Positions 8,717-17,830 of a stretch of 64,000 nucleotides of DNA are shown piece by piece; position 1 is the first letter of the stretch; every line of letters starts with the position of its first letter. Made by a program: the position numbers and the translations under genes. Origin of the DNA: Streptosporangium saharense. Its GTDB lineage: Bacteria; Actinomycetota; Actinomycetes; Streptosporangiales; Streptosporangiaceae. The notes under the pieces are model-generated. The model searched no databases. It saw only the letters and a program-made list of their open reading frames with translations, and had not been told where the DNA came from. The stretch is from assembly GCF_014203715.1 (NCBI RefSeq), contig NZ_JACHJP010000002.1:1178001-1242000 (forward strand), in the 5' to 3' direction.

Positions 8717-9594
8717 CCGGCCGGGGGTCGGGCCTGGAGAGACCACTGGAGACGAAGGAGACTGCGCACTTCTGGCGCAATCCGGCGCTGCCCGGGGTCG
8801 ATCTGCTCAAGGCGAGATACGTGACCCACTGGTTCACCCGGCACGCCCACGCGGGCTACGCGATCGGGGTGATCCTGTCCGGGGTCGAGGAGTTCGACTA
8901 CCGGGGGTCGCGGCACCGCGCGGGCGCGGGGAGCGTGGTCCTGGTCGATCCCGACCAGGCGCACAACGGGCACGCGGGCGAGCCGGGAGGCTGGGCGTAC
9001 CGGATGCTCTACCCCTCCGTCGAGGTGCTGACCGAGATCGCCGAGGAGCTGCTCGCCGGGCGGGGCACGCCGTACTTCCCCGAGCCCGTCGTCTCCAGCG
9101 CGCGGGGCGCCGCGCTGCTCAGGAAGGCGCACGACGCGGCCGAGCACGGTGACAGCCTGGCCTCCTCGACGCTGGCCCGCGCTGCCTTCGGCACGCTGCT
9201 GCGCCTGCACGCCGCCCGCCTTCCCCAGGAGAGCACCCATCCGGGCGACAACGACCTCGCCGTACGGCTCGCGCGGGAGATCCTGCACGAGCGGCTCGTC
9301 GATCCGCCGACGATCGAGGACCTGGCGCTGGCCGTGAGGGCGAAGCCGTTCGCCCTGATCAGGGCCTTCAAGGCGGCGACCGGGCTGCCCCCGCACGCCT
9401 ACCTGAACACGCTGCGGGTCGCCAGGGCGCGTGGCCTGCTCACCGCGGGAGTGCCCGCCGCCCAGGTCGCCGCGGACGTCGGCTTCACCGACCAGGCCCA
9501 TCTGACCAGGCACTTCAAGCGGATCGTCGGTGTCCCCCCGGCCGCGTACCAACGTGCAGGAACGTACAAGACCGAGCCGGAAAGCTCCACATAA
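8713..9594 (+). CDS. AraC-family transcriptional regulator
   Basis: 293 residues. The N-terminal cupin-like sensor domain (about 25-150) has ARYVTHWFTRHAHAGYAIGV and GSVVLVDPDQAHNG. The C-terminal double helix-turn-helix (about 195-285) has HAYLNTLRVARARGLL and DVGFTDQAHLTRHFKRIVG. The GTG start at 8713 overlaps the kinase stop by 4 bases; starting there gives the usual family length. It lies 10 bp before azlC, and AraC-AzlC-AzlD is a common actinobacterial arrangement. The likely job is to sense branched-chain amino acids or related compounds and control export (inference). Confidence 0.88.
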   Translation: MTGRGSGLERPLETKETAHFWRNPALPGVDLLKARYVTHWFTRHAHAGYAIGVILSGVEEFDYRGSRHRAGAGSVVLVDPDQAHNGHAGEPGGWAYRMLYPSVEVLTEIAEELLAGRGTPYFPEPVVSSARGAALLRKAHDAAEHGDSLASSTLARAAFGTLLRLHAARLPQESTHPGDNDLAVRLAREILHERLVDPPTIEDLALAVRAKPFALIRAFKAATGLPPHAYLNTLRVARARGLLTAGVPAAQVAADVGFTDQAHLTRHFKRIVGVPPAAYQRAGTYKTEPESST

Positions 9595-9604
9595 CCTCAC
9601 CAAC

Positions 9605-10285
9605 ATGGAAATATCCACTCGTTCCTCAGCGACAAGGGACGGACTGGGGGTGGGGATCGCCGTCGGACTGTCCGGCGTCGCGTTCGGCGCCAGCGCGGTC
9701 ACCGCGGGACTGAGCGTCGCCCAGGCGTGCGTGCTGAGCCTGTTCGCCTTCACCGGAGCCTCACAGTTCGCCCTGGCGGGCGTCATCGCGGGCGGCGGGA
9801 ACCTCCTCGCGGGCACCGCGGGCGCCCTGCTGCTGGGAGCCCGCAACAGCCTGTACGGCCTGCGCATGGCCGACGTGCTCGGCGCCAGGGGAAAAGCCAG
9901 GTTCCTCACCGCCCACGGCGTGATCGACGAGACGACGGCGGTCGCCCTGGCCCAGCCCGACGAGGAGTCGGCCAGGAGGGGGTTCCTCGTCACGTTCGCC
10001 AGCCTCTACCTGACCTGGAACCTCACCACCCTGCTCGGCGCGGTCGGCACCTCGTGGGTCGCCGATCCCGCGACGCTCGGCCTGGACGTGGTCGGGCCCG
10101 CGACCTTCCTGGCGATCCTGTGGCCCAGGCTCACCGGTGACGGCCCCGAGAAGGGCGCGCTGCGGCTGGTCGCGGGGGCCGGCGCCGCGATCGCGCTGGC
10201 CGTGACCCCGTTCACCCCTCCCGGGGTGCCCGTGCTGGTCGCCTCGGTGGCCGTACTCGCCGTGACCCTGAGGAGGCCCCGATGA
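9605..10285 (+). CDS. azlC: AzlC-type branched-chain amino acid exporter, large subunit
   Basis: 226-residue integral membrane protein. Family features are GLSGVAFGASAVTAGLS, FTGASQFALAGVIAGGG and LLGARNSLYGLRMA; together with AzlD it exports Leu, Ile, Val and analogues (LIV-E family). The ATG at 9605 is 10 bp after the AraC stop and gives the proper N-terminus; no strong ribosome binding site is visible. It is followed by azlD with an ATGA overlap (10282-10285). Confidence 0.9.
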   Translation: MEISTRSSATRDGLGVGIAVGLSGVAFGASAVTAGLSVAQACVLSLFAFTGASQFALAGVIAGGGNLLAGTAGALLLGARNSLYGLRMADVLGARGKARFLTAHGVIDETTAVALAQPDEESARRGFLVTFASLYLTWNLTTLLGAVGTSWVADPATLGLDVVGPATFLAILWPRLTGDGPEKGALRLVAGAGAAIALAVTPFTPPGVPVLVASVAVLAVTLRRPR

Positions 10286-10596
10286 GCGCCGCGTGGTGGG
10301 CCGTGATCGTCACCTGTGCCGGGTGCTACGCGCTGAAGCTGGCCGGGATCTCCGCGCCGCGCAGGCTGCTCGACCACCCCCGGGTGCAGCGCTTCGCCGC
10401 GCTGGTCCCGGTCGCGCTGCTCGCCGCGCTGATCGCGGTGCAGATGTTCGCGCACGGTCAGTCGCTGCACCTGGACTGGCCGCGTACGGCGGGGCTCGGC
10501 GCCGCCGTCGTCGCGCTGCTGCTGCGCGCCCCCTTCCTCGTGGTGCTCGCCAGCGCCGCCGTCGTCACCGCGGCGCTGCGCTGGCTGGTTGGCTGA
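10282..10596 (+). CDS. azlD: AzlD-type branched-chain amino acid exporter, small subunit
   Basis: 104 residues with about four hydrophobic helices, the typical size of AzlD. The sequence runs WWAVIVTCAGCYALKLAG, then VPVALLAALIAVQMF and LLLRAPFLVVLASAAVVTA. The ATGA overlap with azlC implies coupled translation of the two-component permease. A kinase gene follows about 100 bp downstream; no terminator was evident between. Confidence 0.88.
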   Translation: MSAAWWAVIVTCAGCYALKLAGISAPRRLLDHPRVQRFAALVPVALLAALIAVQMFAHGQSLHLDWPRTAGLGAAVVALLLRAPFLVVLASAAVVTAALRWLVG

Positions 10597-10693
10597 GCGG
10601 GGATGACCGGGCTTCATGACCGGACGCCAACTGTTGCGGTGATCTGCGTAGTTCATCCTGAATACCGGGACGTATCACGGGTAGACGAGGCCC

Positions 10694-12166
10694 ATGTCCG
10701 ACTCTGGAGAGGTCATCGGCGCCCGTTACCGGCTGCTCGAGCACATCGGCCGTGGGGGCATGGGCACGGTCTGGCGGGCGAAGGACGAGGTGCTCGGCCG
10801 CGATGTCGCGGTCAAGGAGGTCATCCCCTCTCCGGACCTGACGGGCCCGGAGCGTGAGGTCTTCACCGTCAGAACGCTCAGGGAGGCGCGGGCCGCAGGC
10901 AGGATCGGCCATCCGGGCGTCGCGACGGTCTACGACGTGATCGAGGAACGCGGGCGTCCGTGGATCGTCATGCAACTCGTCGAGTCCAGGACGCTCGGGG
11001 CGGTGGTCCGCGAGGACGGGCCGCTGCCCGCCGACCGGGCGGCCCGCGTCGGGCTCGACGTGCTCAGCGCGCTGGTGGCCGCCCACCACGCGGGCGTGCT
11101 GCACCGCGACGTCAAACCGGACAACGTACTGCTGGCCAGGGACGGCCGGGCCGTACTGACCGACTTCGGCATCGCCGTGCTTGAGGGCGACTCGTCGGTC
11201 ACCAGGACCGGAGCCCTCATCGGCACCCCGGCGTTCATCGCGCCCGAGCGGGCGGGCGGAGGACCGGCGGAGTTCGCCTCCGACCTGTGGTCGCTGGGGG
11301 TGACGCTCTACGTCGCGGTCGAGGGGCGCTCCCCCTTCGAGCGCGCCCACCCGCTGGCCACGCTCAGCGCGGTCATGCACGAGGAACCGGCCCCCATGAA
11401 GCTCGCCGGACCGCTGGGACCGGTGATCCACGGGCTGCTCCGTAAGGACCCCGCGCAGCGCATGGCCGCCCAGGACGTGCAGGTCCGCCTGCGCTCCATC
11501 GTGAACGGCATCGCCCCGCAGGAGACCATGCCGATCGACCTGCCCTCCCCACCGGCGACGGGGCCTGTGGGCGTGGTCGCCGCGAACGAGGCCGTGAACG
11601 AGGCCGTGGCCGTGGCCGGGCGGACTGTCGCCTCCGGCTCCCCGGCCCCTCGACGACGGCGGCGGGGTGTGGCCGCTGTCGCCGTCGCCGCGCTCGCGGT
11701 CACCGCGACCGCGAGCGCGGCGGCCTGGGTCGCCATGAGCTCCGCTCCCCCAGCCCTGCGGGGGCCGGTCACCCCGGCGGGGGTCTCTCCGAGCGAGCGC
11801 ACCCCCGCGACGAAGCCGGAGCAGGCACGGCTGCCCGCGAAGAAGGACCCCGCCCCAGAGCGGAAGCAGGAGAGCGGCGAGAGCCGTACCACCCCGGAGA
11901 CCCCGCAGAACAAGCCCGAGAAGCCGGCGGAACCCGAGAAGACCGGGAAGCCGGAGGCGAGCGAGTCTCCCGCTCCCCCGAAGAAGGAGAAGCCCCCCAA
12001 GGACGACAAGCCAGACAAGAGCCAGGACGAGGAGCAGGACCCCGGTCCGGCCGAGGACGGCGGCGAGGACATCCCCGAACAGGCCCCCGAGGACGACCAG
12101 GAGCAGGAGCCGGTCGGCGAGGTGGCCCCGGCCGACGCCCTGAACGCCCTCGCCGAGCTCTCCTGA
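10694..12166 (+). CDS. Transmembrane Ser/Thr protein kinase with charged low-complexity tail
   Basis: 490 residues. The kinase domain (about 8-270) is close to the two upstream kinases: GRGGMG, VAVKEV, HRDVKPDN, DFG and the same RPWIVMQLVESR block. A single hydrophobic segment near 325-346 is Ala/Val-rich. Unlike its paralogues it lacks the outer GW-motif domain and ends in about 130 residues rich in Pro, Glu, Lys and Asp. GAGG lies 3 bases before the ATG. The outer tail gives no obvious ligand-binding fold. It is convergent with rluD, with a 12-bp gap. Confidence 0.88.
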   Translation: MSDSGEVIGARYRLLEHIGRGGMGTVWRAKDEVLGRDVAVKEVIPSPDLTGPEREVFTVRTLREARAAGRIGHPGVATVYDVIEERGRPWIVMQLVESRTLGAVVREDGPLPADRAARVGLDVLSALVAAHHAGVLHRDVKPDNVLLARDGRAVLTDFGIAVLEGDSSVTRTGALIGTPAFIAPERAGGGPAEFASDLWSLGVTLYVAVEGRSPFERAHPLATLSAVMHEEPAPMKLAGPLGPVIHGLLRKDPAQRMAAQDVQVRLRSIVNGIAPQETMPIDLPSPPATGPVGVVAANEAVNEAVAVAGRTVASGSPAPRRRRRGVAAVAVAALAVTATASAAAWVAMSSAPPALRGPVTPAGVSPSERTPATKPEQARLPAKKDPAPERKQESGESRTTPETPQNKPEKPAEPEKTGKPEASESPAPPKKEKPPKDDKPDKSQDEEQDPGPAEDGGEDIPEQAPEDDQEQEPVGEVAPADALNALAELS

Positions 12167-12178
12167 CGCCCTACCGGA

Positions 12179-13111
12179 TTACCAGGACTCCTCGCCGACG
12201 ACCTTCAGCGCGTGGGCGAGGTCGTCGGGATAGTCGGTGGTGAAGGTCATCCACTCGCCCGTCACGGGGTGCTCGAAGGCCAGGGAGACCGCGTGCAGCC
12301 ACTGGCGGGAGACGCCGAGCCGCGCGGCCAGCGTGGGGTCGGCGCCGTACATCATGTCGCCGACGCACGGGTGGCGCAACGCCGACATGTGGACCCTGAT
12401 CTGGTGGGTCCTGCCGGTCTCCAGCTTGATGTCGAGCAGTGAGGCGGCGCGGAAGGCCTCGATCGTGTCGTAGTGGGTGACCGAGTCCTTGCCGCCCGCG
12501 ACGACCGCGAACCGGCCGTCCCCCGAGGGATGGCGGTCGATCGGCGCGTCCACGGTGCCGCGCAGCGGGTCGGGGTGCCCCTGGACCAGCGCGTGGTAGC
12601 GCTTCTCCACGGTGCGCTCCTTGAAGGCCCGCTTCAGCCGCGAGTAGGCGTGCTCGCTCTTGGCCACGACCATCGCGCCGGTGGTGTTGGCGTCCAGGCG
12701 GTGCACGATGCCCTGGCGCTCGGCGGCGCCGCTGGTCGCGACCCGGTGCCCGGTGCCGAGCAGGCCGCCGATCACGGTCGGGCCGGTCCAGCCCGTGGTC
12801 GGGTGGGCGGCCACCCCGATCGGCTTGTTGACGACGACGATGTCGTCGTCCTCGTGGACGATCGTCATGCCGGGGACAGGTTCGGCGACCGGGGTCGGCG
12901 CGCTCGGCGGGGGCGGCAGGGTGACGTCCAGCCACGCGCCCGCGTGGACCCGGTCGGACTTGGCCGCGGGCGAGCCGTCGACCAGCACGTCCCCGTCCAC
13001 GATCAGCTCCGCCGCCCGGGTCCGCGAGAACCCGAACAGCCGGGACAGGGCCGCGTCGAGCCGTTCGCCCTCAAGCCCGTCGGGGACGGGGAGACTCCGC
13101 TGCTCAGCCAT
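12179..13111 (-). CDS. rluD: RluD-like 23S rRNA pseudouridine synthase
   Basis: 310 residues. An S4 RNA-binding domain (about 15-75; [19 protein letters not shown]) precedes the RluA-family catalytic domain. The active-site motif [12 protein letters not shown] contains the catalytic Asp; KRYHALVQG and [11 protein letters not shown] are also conserved. It isomerises uridines in helix 69 of 23S rRNA if truly RluD. The start is placed at ATG 13111 (MAEQRSLPV) because AGGA precedes it and the start then overlaps the lspA stop by only 8 bases. An upstream extension would run deep into lspA. Confidence 0.92.
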   Translation of the reverse strand: MAEQRSLPVPDGLEGERLDAALSRLFGFSRTRAAELIVDGDVLVDGSPAAKSDRVHAGAWLDVTLPPPPSAPTPVAEPVPGMTIVHEDDDIVVVNKPIGVAAHPTTGWTGPTVIGGLLGTGHRVATSGAAERQGIVHRLDANTTGAMVVAKSEHAYSRLKRAFKERTVEKRYHALVQGHPDPLRGTVDAPIDRHPSGDGRFAVVAGGKDSVTHYDTIEAFRAASLLDIKLETGRTHQIRVHMSALRHPCVGDMMYGADPTLAARLGVSRQWLHAVSLAFEHPVTGEWMTFTTDYPDDLAHALKVVGEESW

Positions 13112-13703
13112 CGTTCCTGCTCTCCGCCCTGTCGATGGAACCTTCCTCGTCCTGGATCTCCGGCTCCTGCTCGTCGTGGGCGCCGTCACGGGTGCCGTCG
13201 AGCTGGTAGCCGCGCCAGGCCAGGTAGACGGCCAGGATTCCGCCGCAGACGATCGCCGAGTCGGCGACGTTGAACACCGGGAAGTGGCTGGGGAAGACCT
13301 CGACGAAGTCGACGACGTGCCCCTGGAACCCGCCCGGAGCCCGAAAGAGCCGGTCGGTCAGGTTGCCCAGCGCCCCGCCGAGCATCAGGCCGAGCGTGAT
13401 GGCCCACGGAAGGCTGCGCAGCTTGCGCGCGGTACGCAGGATGGCGACCACGACGCTGGCCGCGATGATCGTGAACACGATGGTCATGCCCGTGCCGATA
13501 CTGAAGGCGGCCCCCGCGTTGAAGATCACCCGGAACTGGAGCAGCCCGGGGATCAGCACGAGCGGGTCCTTGCCCTCCAGGGTCCTCAGCACGGCCGTCT
13601 TCGTCGCCAGATCAAGGCCGTAGACGACCACCGCGAGCGCGGCCAGCAGCGCGACACGCCTCCTGCGCGGAGATCTCCGCGGGTCCCCGCCGGGACCCTC
13701 CAC
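13104..13703 (-). CDS. lspA: Lipoprotein signal peptidase II
   Basis: 199 residues, four transmembrane helices. It cleaves signal peptides of diacylglyceryl-modified prolipoproteins. The catalytic aspartates lie in GNLTDRLFR and [17 protein letters not shown] is the conserved substrate segment. The GTG at 13703 has GGAGAG about 6 bases upstream; in-frame codons above it lie within the preceding gene. The C-terminal tail of about 30 residues is acidic ([11 protein letters not shown]). It sits between the DksA-like gene and rluD in one unit. Confidence 0.93.
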   Translation of the reverse strand: MEGPGGDPRRSPRRRRVALLAALAVVVYGLDLATKTAVLRTLEGKDPLVLIPGLLQFRVIFNAGAAFSIGTGMTIVFTIIAASVVVAILRTARKLRSLPWAITLGLMLGGALGNLTDRLFRAPGGFQGHVVDFVEVFPSHFPVFNVADSAIVCGGILAVYLAWRGYQLDGTRDGAHDEQEPEIQDEEGSIDRAESRNDG

Positions 13704-13717
13704 GGTCGTCTCTCCGG

Positions 13718-14137
13718 TCAGCGCCGCTCCTCCCGCTGCTTGCAGGCCACGCACAGCGTCGCCCTCGGGAACGCCTGGAGGCGCTCCTTTCCGATCGGCT
13801 TGTGGCACGATTCGCACACTCCGTAGGTCCCTGCGTCGATCCGGGCGATCGCCCGTTCGTTCTGCGCGACCAGGTCGCGCGAATTCAGGGTAAGGGCGAT
13901 CTCGCGTTCCCGCTCATACGTCCGGGCACCCGCGTCGGCCTGATCGTCCCCGGCTCCGTCCGTGACGTCACCCGAGGCGATCTCGCTCTCGGCCTTGAGG
14001 ATCTCCTGGTTCAGCTCGTCGATCTCCGCGGTCAGCCTCTCGCGGACCTCGGCGAGTTCCTCGGCCGTCCAGGTGACGGTGCCGCCGTTCCCCGACGGGG
14101 CTACCGCGCTCTCGTCCGCGCGTACGGTCGCGGCCAT
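13718..14137 (-). CDS. TraR/DksA-type zinc-finger protein
   Basis: 139 residues. An N-terminal coiled coil (about 22-60; EELAEVRERLTAEIDELNQEI) leads to a C-terminal C4 zinc finger CESCHKP...LCVAC. Such proteins may act in the RNA polymerase secondary channel, but the actinobacterial members near lspA are mostly uncharacterised, so a ppGpp-cofactor role is only inferred. AAGGAGG lies 5 bases before the ATG at 14137. It ends 14 bp before lspA. Confidence 0.88.
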   Translation of the reverse strand: MAATVRADESAVAPSGNGGTVTWTAEELAEVRERLTAEIDELNQEILKAESEIASGDVTDGAGDDQADAGARTYEREREIALTLNSRDLVAQNERAIARIDAGTYGVCESCHKPIGKERLQAFPRATLCVACKQREERR

Positions 14138-14339
14138 GGCGGCCTCCTTGCTCGATCGGACCGTATCCGGTGTGGTAAACGGTGCGGGCAGCTTAGGTCC
14201 CCCATAACAGAACGGCAAACGACCCGCCGTGATGTTTACCACTCCCGTAACATCCGGCCCCCCTCCCCGGATTCCGCCCGAGCCTTGACATCGCCGGGGA
14301 AAATCGGGAAGTTTCGCGCGTGCCCGTACGTTAGGGTGT

Positions 14340-14609
14340 GAGCCTGCAAGGCGTTGATGGGGACGAGTACCTCCGAGCCCCTCGCACGAGCGACCCGGGG
14401 ACGGTGCGAGCCCGGGGCGATGCCCGGAGAGAAGATCACCCCTGAGCCGCCGGAGGAACGGCCGCGCGAACGGCGCCGCCCAGTAGAACCGGCAGCAGAC
14501 CCGAAGGAAGAGGGCCTTCTCGCGAAGGTCAAGGAGGGTGGTACCGCGGGGCCGTACGGTCTCGTCCCTCCACGCCACTGCCAGCGCCAGCGTGGAGGTC
14601 CAGCCCGTC
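14340..14609 (+). promoter_or_regulatory. T-box leader of ileS (translational type)
   Basis: The T-box sequence GGTGGTACCGCG is present (14537-14548); its TGGT (14539-14542) would pair with the tRNA acceptor end. The 5' element GTTGATGGGGACGAGTA (about 14352-14368) matches the conserved base of Stem I. A candidate Ile specifier ATC lies at 14435-14437, followed by A (tentative). Instead of an intrinsic terminator, CCTCCACGC (14567-14575) pairs perfectly with GCGTGGAGG (14590-14598), hiding the Shine-Dalgarno GGAGG. Uncharged tRNA-Ile should therefore open translation, as known for actinobacterial ileS leaders. Confidence 0.9.
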
Positions 14610-17600
14610 ATGTCCGCCTATTTCCGCTCTCTTCCCGCGCAGGTCGATCTTCCTGCGCTCGAACACGAGGTGCTCGGCCGCTGGCGGGACGGCAAGGTCT
14701 TCGAGCGCTCGGTCGAGCAGAACGCCGACGGCCCCAACTGGGTCTTCTACGAGGGCCCGCCGACCGCCAACGGCATGCCCGGCGTGCACCACGTCGAGGC
14801 CCGCGTCTTCAAGGACGTCTTCCCCCGCTACCGCTCCATGCTCGGCTACAACGTCCCCCGCAAGGCGGGCTGGGACTGTCACGGCCTGCCCGTCGAGGTC
14901 GGCGTCGAGAAGGAACTCGGCCTGTCCGGCAAGAAGGACATCGAGGCGTACGGCATCGCCGAGTTCAACGCCCGGTGCCGCGAGTCGGTGCTGCGGCACG
15001 TGGACGCCTTCGAAGAGCTGACCGAGCGCATGGGCTACTGGATCGACCTGTCCCAGGCCTACCGCACGATGGACCCCTCCTACGTGGAGTCGGTCTGGTG
15101 GTCGCTCAAGGTCATCTTCGACAAGGGCCTCCTCAGCCGTGACTTCCGGATCACGCCGTACTGCCCGCGCTGCGGCACCGGCCTGTCCGACCACGAGCTG
15201 GGCCAGCCCGGCGGCTACGAGACCGTGACCAGCCCGTCGGTCTACGTCCGGATGCCCGCGACCTCGGGCCCGCTGGCCGATCTCGGCGCCTCGCTGCTGA
15301 TCTGGACCACCACCCCGTGGACGCTGGTGTCCAACACGGCCGTGGCCGTGCACCCCGAGGTGACCTACGTCGCGGCGCGCCCGGCGGGCTCCGACGAGGT
15401 GCTGGTCGTCGCCGAGCCGCTGCTGGTCTCCGCCCTCGGTGAGGGCGCCGAGGTGCTGGCCACCTTCCTGGGCAGCGACCTTGAGCACACCACCTACTCG
15501 CGGCCCTTCGACCTGGTGGACATCCCCGGCGCGCACTATGTGGTGCTCGGCACCTACGTCACCACCGAGGACGGCACCGGCCTGGTCCACCAGGCTCCCG
15601 CCTTCGGCGCCGACGACATGACCACCTGCAAGCGGTACGGCCTGCCCGTGGTCAACCCGATCGGCCCCGACGGGCGCTTCCTCGACGACGTGCCCCAGGT
15701 GGGCGGCCAGTTCTTCAAGGACGCCGACGAGGGCCTGACCGCCGACCTGCGGGACCGCGGCCTGCTGTACCGGGGCGACCACTTCGAGCACAGCTACCCG
15801 CACTGCTGGCGCTGCCACACGGCGCTGCTGTACTACGCGCTGCCCGCGTGGTACATCCGCACCACCGCGGTCAAGGACCAGATGCTCGCCGAGAACGAGA
15901 AGACCAACTGGTTCCCCGAGACGATCAAGTGGGGCCGCTTCGGCGAGTGGCTGCGCAACAACGTGGACTGGTCGCTGTCCCGCTCGCGCTACTGGGGCAC
16001 CCCGCTGCCGCTGTGGGTCTGCTCGGCGGACGACTCCCACGTCACCTGCGTCGGCTCTCTTGAGGAGCTCGGCGGCCTGGCGGGCCAGGACGTCTCGGCC
16101 CTCGACCCGCACCGCCCCTACGTGGACGACGTGACGCTGCCCTGTCCCACCTGCGGCGCCGAGGCGCGCCGGGTGCCGGACGTGATCGACGCCTGGTACG
16201 ACTCGGGCTCCATGCCCTTCGCCCAGTGGGGCGCGCCGTACCTCAACGAGGACGTCTTCGCCAAGGCCTATCCCGCGCAGTTCATCTGTGAGGCGACCGA
16301 CCAGACGCGTGGCTGGTTCTACTCGCTGATGGCGGTCGGCACGCTGGTCTTCGGCAGGTCGTCCTACGAGAACGTGCTCTGCCTGGGCCTGATCCTCGCC
16401 GAGGACGGCCGCAAGATGAGCAAGCACCTGGGCAACGTGCTGCAGCCGATCCCGCTGATGGACAAGCACGGCGCCGACGCGCTGCGCTGGTACATGGCCT
16501 GCTCCGGCTCCCCGTGGGCCGCCCGCAGGGTCGGGCACGCCGCCCTTGAGGAGATCGTCCGCAAGGTCCTGCTGACCTACTGGAACACGACCTCCTTCTT
16601 CACCCTCTACGCCAACGCCGAGTCCTGGTCGCCGGCCCAGCTCGCCGAGGCCCCGCCGTACGACGAGCGGCCGCTGATCGACCGCTGGGCACTCGCCGAG
16701 CTGCACCGTACGGTGGCCGAGGTCACGGCGTCGATGGAGGAGTTCGACACCGCGAAGGTCGGGCGGCGCCTCGCCGACTTCCTCGACGACCTGTCCAACT
16801 GGTACGTGCGCCGCTCCCGGCGCCGGTTCTGGTCCGGCGACACCTCGGCGTTCGCCACGCTGTACGAGTGCCTGGAGACCGTCACCCGCCTGATGGCCCC
16901 GGTGACGCCGTTCCTGACCGACTACGTCTGGGACGTGCTCCGCGACACCGGTGCCCCCTCCTCGGTACACCTGACCACCTGGCCCACGGTGAAGGAGGAG
17001 CTGCTCAACCGTGAGCTTTCAGAGCAGATGGCGCTGGTGCGCCGCCTGGTCGAGCTTGGCCGCTCCGCCCGCGCCTCCTCCGGCGTGAAGACCCGGCAGC
17101 CCCTCGGCCGCGCGCTGGTCGGGGCCAGGGGCTGGGGCGCGCTCTCCCAGGAGCTGCGCGACCTGATCGCCGAGGAGCTGAACGTGCAGCGGCTTGAGAA
17201 CCTCGGCGGCGTCGAGGCCGACCTGGTCTCCTTCACGGTCAAGCCCAACTTCCGCGCCCTGGGCAGGCGGTTCGGCTCGCAGACCAAGCTGGTCGCCTCC
17301 GCCGTCGGCGCGGCCGACGCCGCCGGGCTGGCCCGCGCGCTGCGCTCGGGGTCGGCCGTCGCGGTCGAGGCGGGTGAGCTGGGCACGGTCGAGCTGACCG
17401 CCGAGGAGGTCATCGTCACCGAGCAGCCGAAGACCGGCTGGGCTGTGGAGACCGGGGCGATCGACACCGGCACCGGTGAGACGGTCGCGCTCGACCTGGC
17501 CATCACCGACGAGCTGCGCAGGGCGGGTCTGACCCGCGACGCCATCCGCCTGCTCCAGGACGCCCGCAAGTCCACCGGCCTGGCCATCACCGACCGGATC

Positions 17601-17774
17601 GAGGTGTGGTGGTCGGCCGCCGACGCCGACCTGGCCGAGGCCCTGCGCGCCCAGGGCTCGGTGATCGCCGCCGAGATCCTCGCCGACTCCCTCACCGAGG
17701 GCTCGGCGGAGGACCTGCCCGTCCACCACGACGCCGACCTGGGGCTGACCTTCCAGCTCCGCCGTACCGTCTGA
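14610..17774 (+). CDS. ileS: Isoleucyl-tRNA synthetase
   Basis: 1054 residues, class I synthetase charging tRNA-Ile. Visible are the HIGH-region (GPPTANGMPGVHHV), the PRKAGWDCHGLPVE segment, the editing-domain motif WTTTPWTL, the DQTRGWFY block and KMSKH (KMSKS equivalent). The HIGH variant and the length resemble the eukaryote-like type 2 enzymes, which are often mupirocin-insensitive (inference). The ATG at 14610 follows the sequestered GGAGG by 11 bases; earlier in-frame ATGs lie inside the T-box structure. A strong hairpin follows the stop. Confidence 0.97.
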   Translation: MSAYFRSLPAQVDLPALEHEVLGRWRDGKVFERSVEQNADGPNWVFYEGPPTANGMPGVHHVEARVFKDVFPRYRSMLGYNVPRKAGWDCHGLPVEVGVEKELGLSGKKDIEAYGIAEFNARCRESVLRHVDAFEELTERMGYWIDLSQAYRTMDPSYVESVWWSLKVIFDKGLLSRDFRITPYCPRCGTGLSDHELGQPGGYETVTSPSVYVRMPATSGPLADLGASLLIWTTTPWTLVSNTAVAVHPEVTYVAARPAGSDEVLVVAEPLLVSALGEGAEVLATFLGSDLEHTTYSRPFDLVDIPGAHYVVLGTYVTTEDGTGLVHQAPAFGADDMTTCKRYGLPVVNPIGPDGRFLDDVPQVGGQFFKDADEGLTADLRDRGLLYRGDHFEHSYPHCWRCHTALLYYALPAWYIRTTAVKDQMLAENEKTNWFPETIKWGRFGEWLRNNVDWSLSRSRYWGTPLPLWVCSADDSHVTCVGSLEELGGLAGQDVSALDPHRPYVDDVTLPCPTCGAEARRVPDVIDAWYDSGSMPFAQWGAPYLNEDVFAKAYPAQFICEATDQTRGWFYSLMAVGTLVFGRSSYENVLCLGLILAEDGRKMSKHLGNVLQPIPLMDKHGADALRWYMACSGSPWAARRVGHAALEEIVRKVLLTYWNTTSFFTLYANAESWSPAQLAEAPPYDERPLIDRWALAELHRTVAEVTASMEEFDTAKVGRRLADFLDDLSNWYVRRSRRRFWSGDTSAFATLYECLETVTRLMAPVTPFLTDYVWDVLRDTGAPSSVHLTTWPTVKEELLNRELSEQMALVRRLVELGRSARASSGVKTRQPLGRALVGARGWGALSQELRDLIAEELNVQRLENLGGVEADLVSFTVKPNFRALGRRFGSQTKLVASAVGAADAAGLARALRSGSAVAVEAGELGTVELTAEEVIVTEQPKTGWAVETGAIDTGTGETVALDLAITDELRRAGLTRDAIRLLQDARKSTGLAITDRIEVWWSAADADLAEALRAQGSVIAAEILADSLTEGSAEDLPVHHDADLGLTFQLRRTV

Positions 17775-17789
17775 CCGGCTCCTGACCCC

Positions 17790-17824
17790 GAGGGGGCGGG
17801 TGGCACCACGCCGCCCGCCCCCTC
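17790..17824. terminator. Hairpin between convergent ileS and arsR
   Basis: GAGGGGGCGGG (17790-17800) pairs with CCCGCCCCCTC (17814-17824). The stem extends inward with one G-T wobble to a 5-base ACCAC loop. There is no U-tract, common for high-GC actinobacterial terminators; it probably serves both genes. Confidence 0.65.
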
Positions 17825-17830
17825 GCCCGT

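Noticed and set aside
6080-8746. An 888-codon open frame on the minus strand across the two kinase genes
   Set aside because: It is antisense to well-supported kinase domains, has a repetitive Arg/Gly/Pro composition and no recognisable motif; long antisense frames are common in GC-rich DNA.
14529-16970. An 813-codon minus-strand frame over ileS
   Set aside because: ileS is complete on the other strand with T-box control; the antisense product has no domain.
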